A stretch of DNA of 41,629 bases from a virus. The notes under the pieces were generated by a model that was not told the origin of the DNA, did no database searches, and saw nothing but the letters and a program-made list of their open reading frames with translations. The stretch lies in the IMG/VR virus record IMGVR_UViG_3300025684_000528, positions 1 to 41,629 of that record, one strand, 5' to 3'. Positions 1 through 6,087 of this stretch are shown here, piece after piece (position 1 is the stretch's first letter; every line of letters begins with the position of its first letter). The position numbers and the translations under genes are program-made.

Positions 1-751
1 CATTGCAAACTCAAGTCGTCCTATCAAACCAAAAGAAGTAAAGGTATGTGCAGACAATGGCGTAACAGAAATAACAGAAGTTATGTTTGGTTATGACGGT
101 ATTGTATTTGCCAACTCAATCGAAGATGAACGGTTTGCATTTACACCAGCGCATATCTATCTTGCACTCAACAATCGCAGTGAACTAACAACATGGGATC
201 AAGTGGATCCAAGTTTCCCAGCATATGAAATCAAAATGTTTATCCCAGGCACCAAGCACGGAACACGTGAAGTATTTGAAGAAAAGGTTCTATTATTAGG
301 CTGTGAAGCAGTAGGTGACTTTGAGAAGTTTGAAGCGATACACGGTGAAGATGAAGCAGAATCCATGTGCATTAAAACCCGCACAGATAGTCGTAGTATT
401 GACATTGACGGTGACTACACAGAGACACTAGCAAATATTTCTTCTAACCAAAACTCGTTTGGTGTATTTGGACTAGCGTTCTATGAAAACAACACAGACA
501 CTATTGAAGTAGCAACTATTAATGGTGTTCGCCCAAGCGCAGCCACTGTCGCAAGTGCTGAATATCCGGTTAGTCGTCCATTGTTCTTCTATGTGAAAGA
601 CGCACACGCAGGCAAAATCCCAGGATTGTATGACTATGTTCGTTTCTTTGTAGCAGATGGTATTGCAGGACCAAGCGGCCCATTAGCACAATATGGTCTG
701 GTGAGCGACCCAGAACTAGCAACCACACAAGCAAAAGTGGCAAATAAATAA
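1..751 (+). CDS. pstS: PstS-like phosphate-binding protein (5' partial)
   Basis: The reading frame is open from base 2, so the start lies before the window; 249 residues are visible. It begins IANSSRPIKPKE and continues with GYDGIVFANS, the pattern of PstS-family periplasmic phosphate-binding proteins, where these segments bind phosphate. Later PVSRPLFFYVKDAH and VRFFVADG also fit the family. The known role is to bind phosphate in the periplasm for the Pst ABC transporter. Phage copies are known from marine T4-like phages, where they are thought to raise phosphate uptake in the infected cell. No transporter genes follow; a terminator comes 68 bases after the stop, so it looks like the last gene of its unit. 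The family is clear; the role in infection is inferred. Confidence 0.9.
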   Translation, partial: IANSSRPIKPKEVKVCADNGVTEITEVMFGYDGIVFANSIEDERFAFTPAHIYLALNNRSELTTWDQVDPSFPAYEIKMFIPGTKHGTREVFEEKVLLLGCEAVGDFEKFEAIHGEDEAESMCIKTRTDSRSIDIDGDYTETLANISSNQNSFGVFGLAFYENNTDTIEVATINGVRPSAATVASAEYPVSRPLFFYVKDAHAGKIPGLYDYVRFFVADGIAGPSGPLAQYGLVSDPELATTQAKVANK

Positions 752-819
752 GTAACATTATGTAATAAATCCATCATAGTAAAAAGTGATGATTTTGTAC
801 CATACTTTGAAAAAAAAGA

Positions 820-860
820 GCCCGGAGAAAAAAAAAGTTGCACTTCTCCGGGCTTTCTAT
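820..860 (+). terminator. Intrinsic terminator of pstS, overlapping a promoter
   Basis: A perfect 10-bp stem (GCCCGGAGAA at 820-829 with its complement at 844-853) is followed by TTTCTAT. The 14-base loop contains the -35 box of the next promoter. Confidence 0.85.
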
Positions 861-866
861 TATAAT
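838..866 (+). promoter_or_regulatory. Sigma70-type promoter of the tmRNA gene
   Basis: TTGCAC (838-843), a 17-base spacer and TATAAT (861-866). The same -35 box and spacing recur at 6035, 7388, 7633, 35414 and 36213. The expected transcription start is near 873, just ahead of the tmRNA acceptor piece. The spacer contains the 3' arm of the preceding terminator. Confidence 0.8.
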
Positions 867-934
867 TATATGGTAAACGTTGAAGCAACGTGGACACATA
901 CTGGACCCCGGTTCGATACCGGGCAGCTCCACCA

Positions 935-1017
935 CAGATACACTGTTTAAAAAGGAACATTGTTCTGGGCATAGCCAACGAAAATCTCCTATTTGAGGTT
1001 GGCAGTGTATCTTTGAT
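935..1017 (+). other. Intervening segment of the permuted tmRNA precursor
   Basis: This segment joins the CCA end (934) to the 5' end of the coding RNA (1018) and should be removed in maturation. AGATACACTG (936-945) pairs perfectly with CAGTGTATCT (1003-1012), and inside it GCCAAC pairs with GTTGGC. The two mature ends are therefore held together on top of a long helix, which extends the acceptor stem. Confidence 0.8.
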
Positions 1018-1097
1018 GGGGCTGAAATGGGATCGACAGGTGTGGAAGTGGAAGTGGAGTTTACCGGATGATCGCGCATAGATCAAAACTACTAAAT

Positions 1098-1142
1098 GCA
1101 AACAATAACTTTGCACCATCTGGTTATGCACTAGCTGCATAA
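1098..1142 (+). other. tmRNA tag reading frame (ANNNFAPSGYALAA)
   Basis: The resume codon is GCA at 1098. Fourteen codons read ANNNFAPSGYALAA and stop at TAA (1140-1142). The A-N-N start and the LAA end are typical of tags read by ClpXP and ClpAP. Confidence 0.88.
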
Positions 1143-1223
1143 ACACAGGGAGCTGGCCACTTGCTTAGCAACAGAAAAGTGGCATATCTTATAATGTTTT
1201 TAACTCAATCTAGGAAAAGTAAA

Positions 1224-1583
1224 ATGAAACTCGCAGTAATCGCAACAGCAGCAACTCTTTTGGTTGCAACACAAGCATCAGCAATCGACCTTGGTTATGG
1301 TCTTACAGCTGGTGGAGAAGTAGATATGAACTACACCACTGGCACAGAACTCTGGGCACTTGAAGCAACTCCTGAAGTTGGCATGGGCTTGATGGGTGCA
1401 CAAGTAACAGTAGGATCTACCTTTGATCTAATGAACCTTAATGGTGATGACGTATTTAAAGGCTTGGACTTCTCAGCTGAGTATGCAGTTGGTACTACAG
1501 GTCTGACTGCATATGGTGAGGTTGCCACTGACTCAGATTTTGAGTTTGGTGACGTTAAAGTAGGCGCTAAATTCGCGTTCTAA
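1224..1583 (+). CDS. Small outer-membrane beta-barrel protein (porin-like)
   Basis: 119 residues. The start at 1224 is chosen because AGGAAAAG lies just before it and because it gives a clean signal peptide (MKLAVIATAATLLVATQASA, then IDLGYG). An upstream start would add residues encoded by the tmRNA 3' end. The mature part alternates polar and hydrophobic residues (GLTAGGEVDMNY, GAQVTVGSTFDL, GLTAYGEVATD) and ends VKVGAKFAF, with the C-terminal Phe used as the insertion signal by the BAM complex. At about 99 mature residues it could form only six to eight strands, much smaller than a host porin. The role is unknown; blocking of superinfection or altered permeability are possibilities. Confidence 0.75.
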   Translation: MKLAVIATAATLLVATQASAIDLGYGLTAGGEVDMNYTTGTELWALEATPEVGMGLMGAQVTVGSTFDLMNLNGDDVFKGLDFSAEYAVGTTGLTAYGEVATDSDFEFGDVKVGAKFAF

Positions 1584-1626
1584 TTAATCATATATACTGT
1601 ATAGGGTCACTACTTAATAAGTGCGC

Positions 1627-1654
1627 GAGGGGCCATGGTTAGCCCCTCTTTCTT
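1627..1654 (+). terminator. Intrinsic terminator
   Basis: Stem GAGGGGC (1627-1633) with GCCCCTC (1642-1648), an 8-base loop, then TTTCTT. It ends the tmRNA/outer-membrane protein unit. Confidence 0.85.
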
Positions 1655-1671
1655 ATGGAAAGGACTATAAT

Positions 1672-2016
1672 ATGAAAAAAATATTATTAGCTTTAGGGTT
1701 AATATCTGGTCCTGTGTATGCGGATACGCTTCAGATTAATATTCCCTGTGAACCTGCACCCGTTGCAATGGGGATAATGGCACAATATAGGAATGCCTTG
1801 CTTCTTCAAGGAATGGGGACTATTAAATCAAAAGATGGGAAAACTGTTACTTCTACTACTCAGATATTTATAAATCAAGATACTGGGACGTTAGCTGTAT
1901 TAATATCTTTCCCAAATGGGGATAACTCTCCTATGTCTTGTCTAGTTATTGCAGGTGATAAATGGGAGCCATATGGAGGCCGTCAGCCCTGGGATAAAAA
2001 GAAAGGAGATCTGTAA
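1672..2016 (+). CDS. Small exported protein, unknown
   Basis: 114 residues. The start at 1672 follows AAAGGAC and gives a signal peptide (MKKILLALGLISGPVYA, then DTLQ). The mature part has two cysteines (in NIPCEPAP and SPMSCLV), which could form a disulfide in the periplasm, and TTTQIFIN-type beta stretches. It lies directly after the terminator at 1627 with no recognised promoter, so it may depend on read-through. The next gene starts on the last base of its stop codon. No family recognised. Confidence 0.7.
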   Translation: MKKILLALGLISGPVYADTLQINIPCEPAPVAMGIMAQYRNALLLQGMGTIKSKDGKTVTSTTQIFINQDTGTLAVLISFPNGDNSPMSCLVIAGDKWEPYGGRQPWDKKKGDL

Positions 2017-2192
2017 TGTGGGTTTTGTTATTTGTCTATATGTACGATGCCAAGCCTTATGTAGAAGAACATAGTAAGCATAGTACTATGGTAAAATGCT
2101 TTCAAGCCAGAGAAGCTCTAGGCAAAGAATTAACTAACCGTTATGGGTACTTTGATCCTGGCCAGCAAGCTGTTTGTGTTGAAGCAATATAA
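2016..2192 (+). CDS. Small hypothetical protein (58 aa)
   Basis: 58 codons from ATG at 2016, which overlaps the upstream stop by one base and has GAAAGGAG about 8 bases before it. The protein starts MWVLLFVYMYDAKPYVEEH and ends QAVCVEAI. The pattern (short hydrophobic start, two cysteines, FQAREALGKELTNRYG) resembles small conserved phage proteins, but no function can be given. Translational coupling to the gene before it is likely. Confidence 0.65.
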   Translation: MWVLLFVYMYDAKPYVEEHSKHSTMVKCFQAREALGKELTNRYGYFDPGQQAVCVEAI

Positions 2193-2204
2193 AATTTTAA
2201 TTGT

Positions 2205-2212
2205 TATAAATA
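2205..2212 (+). promoter_or_regulatory. T4-type late promoter
   Basis: TATAAATA, the exact consensus of T4 late promoters. Initiation would be expected about 6 bases downstream (near 2218), just ahead of the GGAG at 2225. It would drive the exported-protein cassette up to the terminator at 5982. Confidence 0.7.
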
Positions 2213-2233
2213 CCCTTATGAATGGAGTTTAAC

Positions 2234-2815
2234 ATGTTACAAAAATTTATACAAGTGTTTATAGTAATGTTCTTTAGTATGTTGTCAGTTGCGACATCAG
2301 CAACCGCTCAAGATACGGTTGAATGCCCTGATGGCTATGTATGTACATTGTCGGGCACAGACTCTAATATTACTACCAATGGTCAGATGACCACAACCGT
2401 TAAGCAACCACCCCCATCAGCAATTGCCCCACAGTTTAGTGCAGGTAGCAACTCTGACTTATGTACTATTGGCGCATCTGCCTCTGTACAAACACAGATC
2501 TTAGGTATTTCTGCTGGTGGTACATACACTGAAGAAAACTGCAAACGATTAAAGAATGCAAAGGTTCTTTACGATATGGGAATGAAAGTGGCTGCAGTAT
2601 CTACTATGTGCCAAGATGAAAATGTATTTAAGGCAATGATGAATGCTGGCACCCCTTGTCCTTATAATGGTTTAATTGGTGAAGCTGCTAAACTGGGTTG
2701 GGAAACTCATGTTGAAGAAACTGAAGAAGAATTAAACCTGATGGGACCTATTGATGCTGAAAAAGCTGCTCCTGCCATTGGCGCTGGCATGCTGGCCTTC
2801 TTACTCTTACTCTGA
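2234..2815 (+). CDS. Exported protein with hydrophobic C-terminus, unknown
   Basis: 193 residues from 2234. This start is preferred over ATG 2222 because GGAG (2225-2228) lies at the right distance. The signal peptide is MLQKFIQVFIVMFFSMLS... cut near TATAQ/DTVEC. The mature protein has several cysteines (CPDGYVCTL, SDLCTIGAS, EENCKRL, STMCQDE, TPCPYNG), which suggests disulfides, and ends in a hydrophobic tail (APAIGAGMLAFLLLL) that could anchor it in a membrane. It is the first gene after the late promoter. Its last 62 bases also encode the signal peptide of the next gene in another frame. Function unknown. Confidence 0.75.
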   Translation: MLQKFIQVFIVMFFSMLSVATSATAQDTVECPDGYVCTLSGTDSNITTNGQMTTTVKQPPPSAIAPQFSAGSNSDLCTIGASASVQTQILGISAGGTYTEENCKRLKNAKVLYDMGMKVAAVSTMCQDENVFKAMMNAGTPCPYNGLIGEAAKLGWETHVEETEEELNLMGPIDAEKAAPAIGAGMLAFLLLL

Positions 2816-3665
2816 GAGTATTGCGCCATACTTTGGATATACCGGTAATGCTATAACGGACCAATCTCTAGCTTGGTCTATGCCTAACGTGTTGCCTGAT
2901 CCACCGGGATTAGATATTCAAAATGTAATATACAGTTATAAGATCCAGAAAGAAACTGGCGATTTGGTTACTGTTCATGTTCAGAATAAAAATGCAAACG
3001 GCACAGGGTATATTTTTAGAGAGACGGATGAATGGAAACCAGGGTCTATAACTGGTACAGGAATTAGTAAGGCAGTTCCTGTAGGAAACCTACCCAGAGA
3101 AGTTTGGGGAGATGGTAGCATCGATGTTGACGGTAATGGCTCTGTGTATGATGCGAGTATCGTTTATACATACAGAGTTACGCCATGCTATGATCCTCAA
3201 TTTGATCCTAACTGTCCTGATTATGTTGTACAGATCCCTGATATTCCTGAAGTTGATTATGAAGTGTATGATGTGTTTGACGATGAGAATGTTGACATGG
3301 AACGCAATAAAACAATTGAGCAGGATGAGATAAACAAAGCCGAGGCTAAGAAAGATAAAGAAGAAGAAGAGGAAGAGCGTAAAAGAAAATATAGACTTGA
3401 AAAGGTAATGTCCGCACTACAAGCCGCTCAACTAGCAAACGAGAGTTTAATAATTCAACAAATGAATGATCTAATGCAAAATCAGATAAATACATTATAT
3501 GTATCAAAACAAATACCTGGTAAGGAGTATAAGGACACAGTGACATTGACAGATTCGAAACTACCAGATTCGAATAGAGGTTTACGTAATGGATTAGCAC
3601 AGCAACTATTGCATCAACAAATGGTTGAAATGCAGTATATATTAACAGATGAAAAACAAAACTAA
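2754..3665 (+). CDS. Exported protein with charged coiled-coil region
   Basis: 303 residues from ATG 2754. An in-frame TTG at 2751 is less likely. A clear signal peptide (MLKKLLLPLALACWPSYSYS, then ESIAPYFGY) supports the start although it overlaps the previous gene by 62 bases. The N-terminal half (about 20-150) looks like beta-rich extracytoplasmic sequence, with a Cys pair in TPCYDPQFDPNCPDY. Next comes an acidic proline-containing linker (about 155-190), then a very charged helix (EAKKDKEEEEEERKRKYR) and a Gln-rich helical end (LANESLIIQQMNDLMQNQ). It looks like a periplasmic or surface protein with a coiled-coil stalk. No family recognised. Confidence 0.75.
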   Translation: MLKKLLLPLALACWPSYSYSESIAPYFGYTGNAITDQSLAWSMPNVLPDPPGLDIQNVIYSYKIQKETGDLVTVHVQNKNANGTGYIFRETDEWKPGSITGTGISKAVPVGNLPREVWGDGSIDVDGNGSVYDASIVYTYRVTPCYDPQFDPNCPDYVVQIPDIPEVDYEVYDVFDDENVDMERNKTIEQDEINKAEAKKDKEEEEEERKRKYRLEKVMSALQAAQLANESLIIQQMNDLMQNQINTLYVSKQIPGKEYKDTVTLTDSKLPDSNRGLRNGLAQQLLHQQMVEMQYILTDEKQN

Positions 3666-3675
3666 GGAGACTTAA

Positions 3676-4191
3676 ATGTCTATTACTAAAACATTCTTGG
3701 TTGCTCTGTCTATTTCGACTATGGCAAGCCAAGTATCAGCACAAAGTAACGATACGCCTATCAATGGTGTTGTACAATCACGTTGCATTATTCAAACTGA
3801 TACCGCAGGGACATATGGAAACCCTAACGCATATGAATTAAGTACAAAGTCAACAGATGGTGGTGATAACGCTGTTATCCGAGTAGATGTTACATTGGCT
3901 AATTCATACTATGTTAATATCACGGCACCATCGGCGTTTTCAACGAGTCCAACACTTCCTGACACAGTAACTTGGACTGGCGACACAACTGTTAAAACAT
4001 TATCTGATGCAACTGGCATGAGTGCATATGAAACTAACAAACAAGAACTCGGTATGACAGATAAGTATGACTTGACTGCTACTGGATCAACATGGTTTGA
4101 AACAGAATCAGTCGCTACATTGGGCGGTTCGAGAGCTTTCCCAGGTGGGAATTACACCTCAGTAGTAACCGCTGAGTGCATTGCTAAATAG
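3676..4191 (+). CDS. Exported pilin-like / spore-coat-U-like protein
   Basis: 171 residues, with GGAG 8 bases before the ATG. The signal peptide is MSITKTFLVALSISTMASQVSA, then QSNDT. The mature part starts INGVVQSRCIIQTDTAGTYG and ends YTSVVTAECIAK, with one Cys near each end. That layout, with a beta-rich middle (VIRVDVTLANSYYVNITAPS), resembles spore coat U / CsuA-type subunits of chaperone-usher pili. The neighbour at 4200 resembles a pilus chaperone N-domain, which supports the idea. No usher is visible. The similarity is judged by eye only. Confidence 0.65.
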   Translation: MSITKTFLVALSISTMASQVSAQSNDTPINGVVQSRCIIQTDTAGTYGNPNAYELSTKSTDGGDNAVIRVDVTLANSYYVNITAPSAFSTSPTLPDTVTWTGDTTVKTLSDATGMSAYETNKQELGMTDKYDLTATGSTWFETESVATLGGSRAFPGGNYTSVVTAECIAK

Positions 4192-4199
4192 GAATGATT

Positions 4200-4583
4200 A
4201 TGCTACGTTATGTTTTGTTATTAATTGCCATGACTACAAGTGTCCAGGCACATGAGATGGTTCCAACATATCCAAAATTGGAACCATCATACATGGAAGG
4301 ACTACAAAAGACAAGAATAACTATTTTTAATAAAAGACCTGAGGTCGAATATTATGAAATAGGAGTTTTTACAGAAGATTGGAAACCGTTACCGTTTGTT
4401 TCGACATACAGGGTATTTCCAGTTCCTTATTTAAGTACAGTGACTGTAGAGTTGTTTATACGAGATGTAGATCAAAATAATATAACTTATATATGCTCTA
4501 AGTCTAAATTACGTAAATCATATGAAACTCACTCAGCTGTGTCCTCTAGAATTTGCTCTAAAGTGAAAAGGAGAGGTGAATGA
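4200..4583 (+). CDS. Exported protein resembling the N-domain of a pilus chaperone
   Basis: 127 residues from ATG 4200; AGGA at 4190-4193 is well placed for it and too close for the in-frame ATG at 4194. The signal peptide is MLRYVLLLIAMTTSVQA, then HEMVPTYPKLEP. The segment KTRITIFNKRPEVEYYEIGV, then the WKPLPF and VPYLSTVTVELFIR parts, follow the N-terminal beta-sandwich of PapD-like chaperones. The C-domain of real chaperones is missing (about 220 residues are usual). Two Cys-containing end motifs (YICSKSKL, SRICSKVK) are unusual. It may be a single-domain relative with another task, such as virion or envelope assembly. Confidence 0.65.
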   Translation: MLRYVLLLIAMTTSVQAHEMVPTYPKLEPSYMEGLQKTRITIFNKRPEVEYYEIGVFTEDWKPLPFVSTYRVFPVPYLSTVTVELFIRDVDQNNITYICSKSKLRKSYETHSAVSSRICSKVKRRGE

Positions 4584-5005
4584 AAAATTATATTGTATTA
4601 ATTGCTATGCTTCTACCCACATATAGTTTGGGTGAAAGCAGTGCAATCGGATTGTCTTTACCAGGAGCAGCGCAATCATATGGGCAGGATAGTATTCGCG
4701 CAGGAGATTTAGATTGTAAGAACTCTATCGGAGGTTCTACAACTTTTGAGTTTGGGATAACTGGAATTGTTGATAATTATAGTAGCCCATTTGGCTCCGG
4801 TTCAGATTACGGTAACAGTGAAAAAGACATAGGGATTTTTGCAAGGATTGTTATTCCACTTGATAAGCCCAAAGAAAGAATTAACTGCAATTCTTTATAT
4901 CAATTAGAATTAAGAAAAAAGAGATTAGAAGTTTTAAAATTACAACAAGAGCTAGAAACTCTAAGACGTTTGAACGAGGCTGGTGGTCCAGCGTTTGAGA
5001 ACTAG
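4580..5005 (+). CDS. Exported protein with C-terminal coiled coil
   Basis: 141 residues; ATG overlaps the previous stop by 4 bases, with GGAGAGG just before. Signal peptide MKNYIVLIAMLLPTYSLG, then ESSAIGLSLPGAAQSYGQDS. The middle is Gly/Ser-rich with one cysteine (GDLDCKNS) and beta-type segments (TTFEFGITG, IGIFARIVIPLDKP). After a second Cys (INCNSLYQ) the last 35 residues form a charged heptad helix (LELRKKRLEVLKLQQELETL). It was probably made together with the preceding genes. No family recognised. Confidence 0.7.
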   Translation: MKNYIVLIAMLLPTYSLGESSAIGLSLPGAAQSYGQDSIRAGDLDCKNSIGGSTTFEFGITGIVDNYSSPFGSGSDYGNSEKDIGIFARIVIPLDKPKERINCNSLYQLELRKKRLEVLKLQQELETLRRLNEAGGPAFEN

Positions 5006-5015
5006 GAGATAAAAG

Positions 5016-5657
5016 ATGTCCGATAAAGATCTGGGTGAACTAACCGAAAACTTTGAGAGTGAGGTGGAAAACCTAAAGAATACTAAAATGAAGTTATTTG
5101 GTATTACCATGACACCAACAACTATTATGGGAGTATTTGCCTTACTTGGATCTTTGGGTGGTGGTCTCTACGGTGGATTTGAAGTATACAAAGACTACAC
5201 TGACATGAAAGAAATCGTGGTAAATATTGATGTAGATGCTATTGCGGCTGAGAACGAAAAAGTTCTTCTTAAAATGGAAGAGAACCTAACTCGTATCAAT
5301 GAAGCTATTGAGTACACCCGTGACATTAAAACTGGTCTTAGAGACGATATACTGGGTATTGAAAAGCAAGTTGATCGAACAGAGGATAAGCTACGGGAAA
5401 GCGAAGAAAAGACTAGAGAGATTATTCAGAACGCAGAAGAGCGGTTTGAGAATAAGCGAGATGCACTACAGAATGATTATGATGAGAAAGCAAACAATCT
5501 GAGAAACTCGAACAATACTCGCATGAACGACCTAGAAACTAAGGTTGAAAGGGATCTTGAATCACTTCGAGCAATGATTGAAAGAGATATGAGAGAGCTT
5601 GACACTCTATTGAATGATAAATTACAAAGGGCACTAAACAATCCATTAGCGAACTAA
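5016..5657 (+). CDS. Membrane-anchored long coiled-coil protein
   Basis: 213 residues with GGAG 8 bases upstream of the ATG. An acidic start (MSDKDLGELTENFESEVENL) is followed by one hydrophobic segment at about 30-55 (TPTTIMGVFALLGSLGGGLYGG). From about 65 to the end there is an almost unbroken charged coiled coil (KMEENLTRINEAIEYTRDI, then EKQVDRTEDKLRESEEKTRE). This suggests an inner-membrane protein with a rod reaching into the periplasm or cytoplasm. It follows five exported proteins and may be their membrane partner. Function unknown. Confidence 0.75.
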   Translation: MSDKDLGELTENFESEVENLKNTKMKLFGITMTPTTIMGVFALLGSLGGGLYGGFEVYKDYTDMKEIVVNIDVDAIAAENEKVLLKMEENLTRINEAIEYTRDIKTGLRDDILGIEKQVDRTEDKLRESEEKTREIIQNAEERFENKRDALQNDYDEKANNLRNSNNTRMNDLETKVERDLESLRAMIERDMRELDTLLNDKLQRALNNPLAN

Positions 5658-5658
5658 T

Positions 5659-5979
5659 ATGCTAGAGTGGTTATTCGAATGGTTATTTAAGCCATACATT
5701 GATAAGCTAGTAGATCGACGTATCAAGGAGAATATGTTTGAAAGATACTGGCAGCAAAAAAACGAAGAAACCAGACAAAGAATTGAAAAACTCAGAAGAA
5801 ATCTTAATTCATCGACACAAAGGGGGTCACAAGAAACGTCCGAAGAACTACTGCCCAGTAGTAACATTCGACGGAAAGCGCCCGAACCCAAGGTACAGCC
5901 CCCGCTCGACCAAGCCTCAATAAAAAGAAAGCAAGAGATGGATATAATGAAGGCGAAGTTAATGAAAGGAAAAAAGTAA
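5659..5979 (+). CDS. Small basic helical protein, unknown
   Basis: 106 residues. It starts with an aromatic amphipathic stretch (MLEWLFEWLFKPYIDKLVDR) that may lie on the membrane, then a charged helix (NEETRQRIEKLRRNL), a polar linker and a Lys-rich end (MDIMKAKLMKGKK). No good ribosome-binding site precedes it, so coupling to the gene ending at 5657 is likely. A second ORF in another frame, with a better ribosome-binding site, lies inside (see findings). It ends at the terminator of the cassette. Confidence 0.6.
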   Translation: MLEWLFEWLFKPYIDKLVDRRIKENMFERYWQQKNEETRQRIEKLRRNLNSSTQRGSQETSEELLPSSNIRRKAPEPKVQPPLDQASIKRKQEMDIMKAKLMKGKK

Positions 5980-5981
5980 AA

Positions 5982-6004
5982 GCAGCTTCGGCTGCCTTTT
6001 TTTT
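5982..6004 (+). terminator. Strong intrinsic terminator
   Basis: GCAGC, TTCG tetraloop, GCTGC, then one C and eight T. It closes the exported-protein cassette. Confidence 0.92.
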
Positions 6005-6034
6005 GCAAAAGGTTTCATTTTACTGAAAAAACAG

Positions 6035-6063
6035 TTGCACTTACTCTAAAAAGAGTATATGAT
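6035..6063 (+). promoter_or_regulatory. Early-type promoter
   Basis: TTGCAC, 17-base spacer, TATGAT (6058-6063), preceded by an A-rich stretch (GAAAAAACAG). It belongs to the recurring promoter family of this genome. The start would be near 6070, followed by AAGGAG. Confidence 0.85.
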
Positions 6064-6087
6064 ATATGTATGATAAGGAGAAATGAA

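Larger units (their letters stand above)
873..1183 (+). ncRNA. ssrA: Circularly permuted (two-piece) tmRNA gene
   Basis: The tRNA-like 3' half comes first: a T-arm (GGTTCGATACC region, 909-923) followed by CAGCTCC-A-CCA ending at 934. About 83 bases later the 5' half starts with GGGGCTGAAATGGGATCGAC at 1018. The 7-base acceptor stem closes between 1018-1024 and 924-930 with one G-U pair. The tag frame follows at 1098. This is the permuted arrangement of alphaproteobacteria and cyanobacteria, in which the precursor is cut into an acceptor RNA and a coding RNA. The function is rescue of stalled ribosomes, with SmpB, by adding a degradation tag. A small hairpin (877-882 with 886-891) lies near the 5' end. 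A 6-bp hairpin (1156-1161 with 1178-1183) may mark the 3' end. The outer ends are estimates. Confidence 0.92.

Noticed and set aside
890-1081. Plus-strand ORF of 63 codons inside the tmRNA gene
   Set aside because: It runs through the acceptor stem and intervening segment of the tmRNA; there is no ribosome-binding site.
634-1146. Long minus-strand ORF (170 codons) across pstS end and tmRNA
   Set aside because: It is antisense to a clear terminator, promoter and tmRNA, and its product shows no family features.
1190-1195. TATAAT before the outer-membrane protein gene
   Set aside because: No acceptable -35 box lies 16-18 bases upstream, so it was not called a promoter; the gene may be read through from the tmRNA promoter.
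3346-3732. Minus-strand ORF of 128 codons
   Set aside because: Shadow of the charged coiled-coil region of the 2754 gene and the signal peptide of the 3676 gene, both well supported on the plus strand.
5646-6008. Minus-strand ORF of 120 codons
   Set aside because: It covers a strong plus-strand terminator and an opposite-strand gene; low-complexity Ser-rich product.
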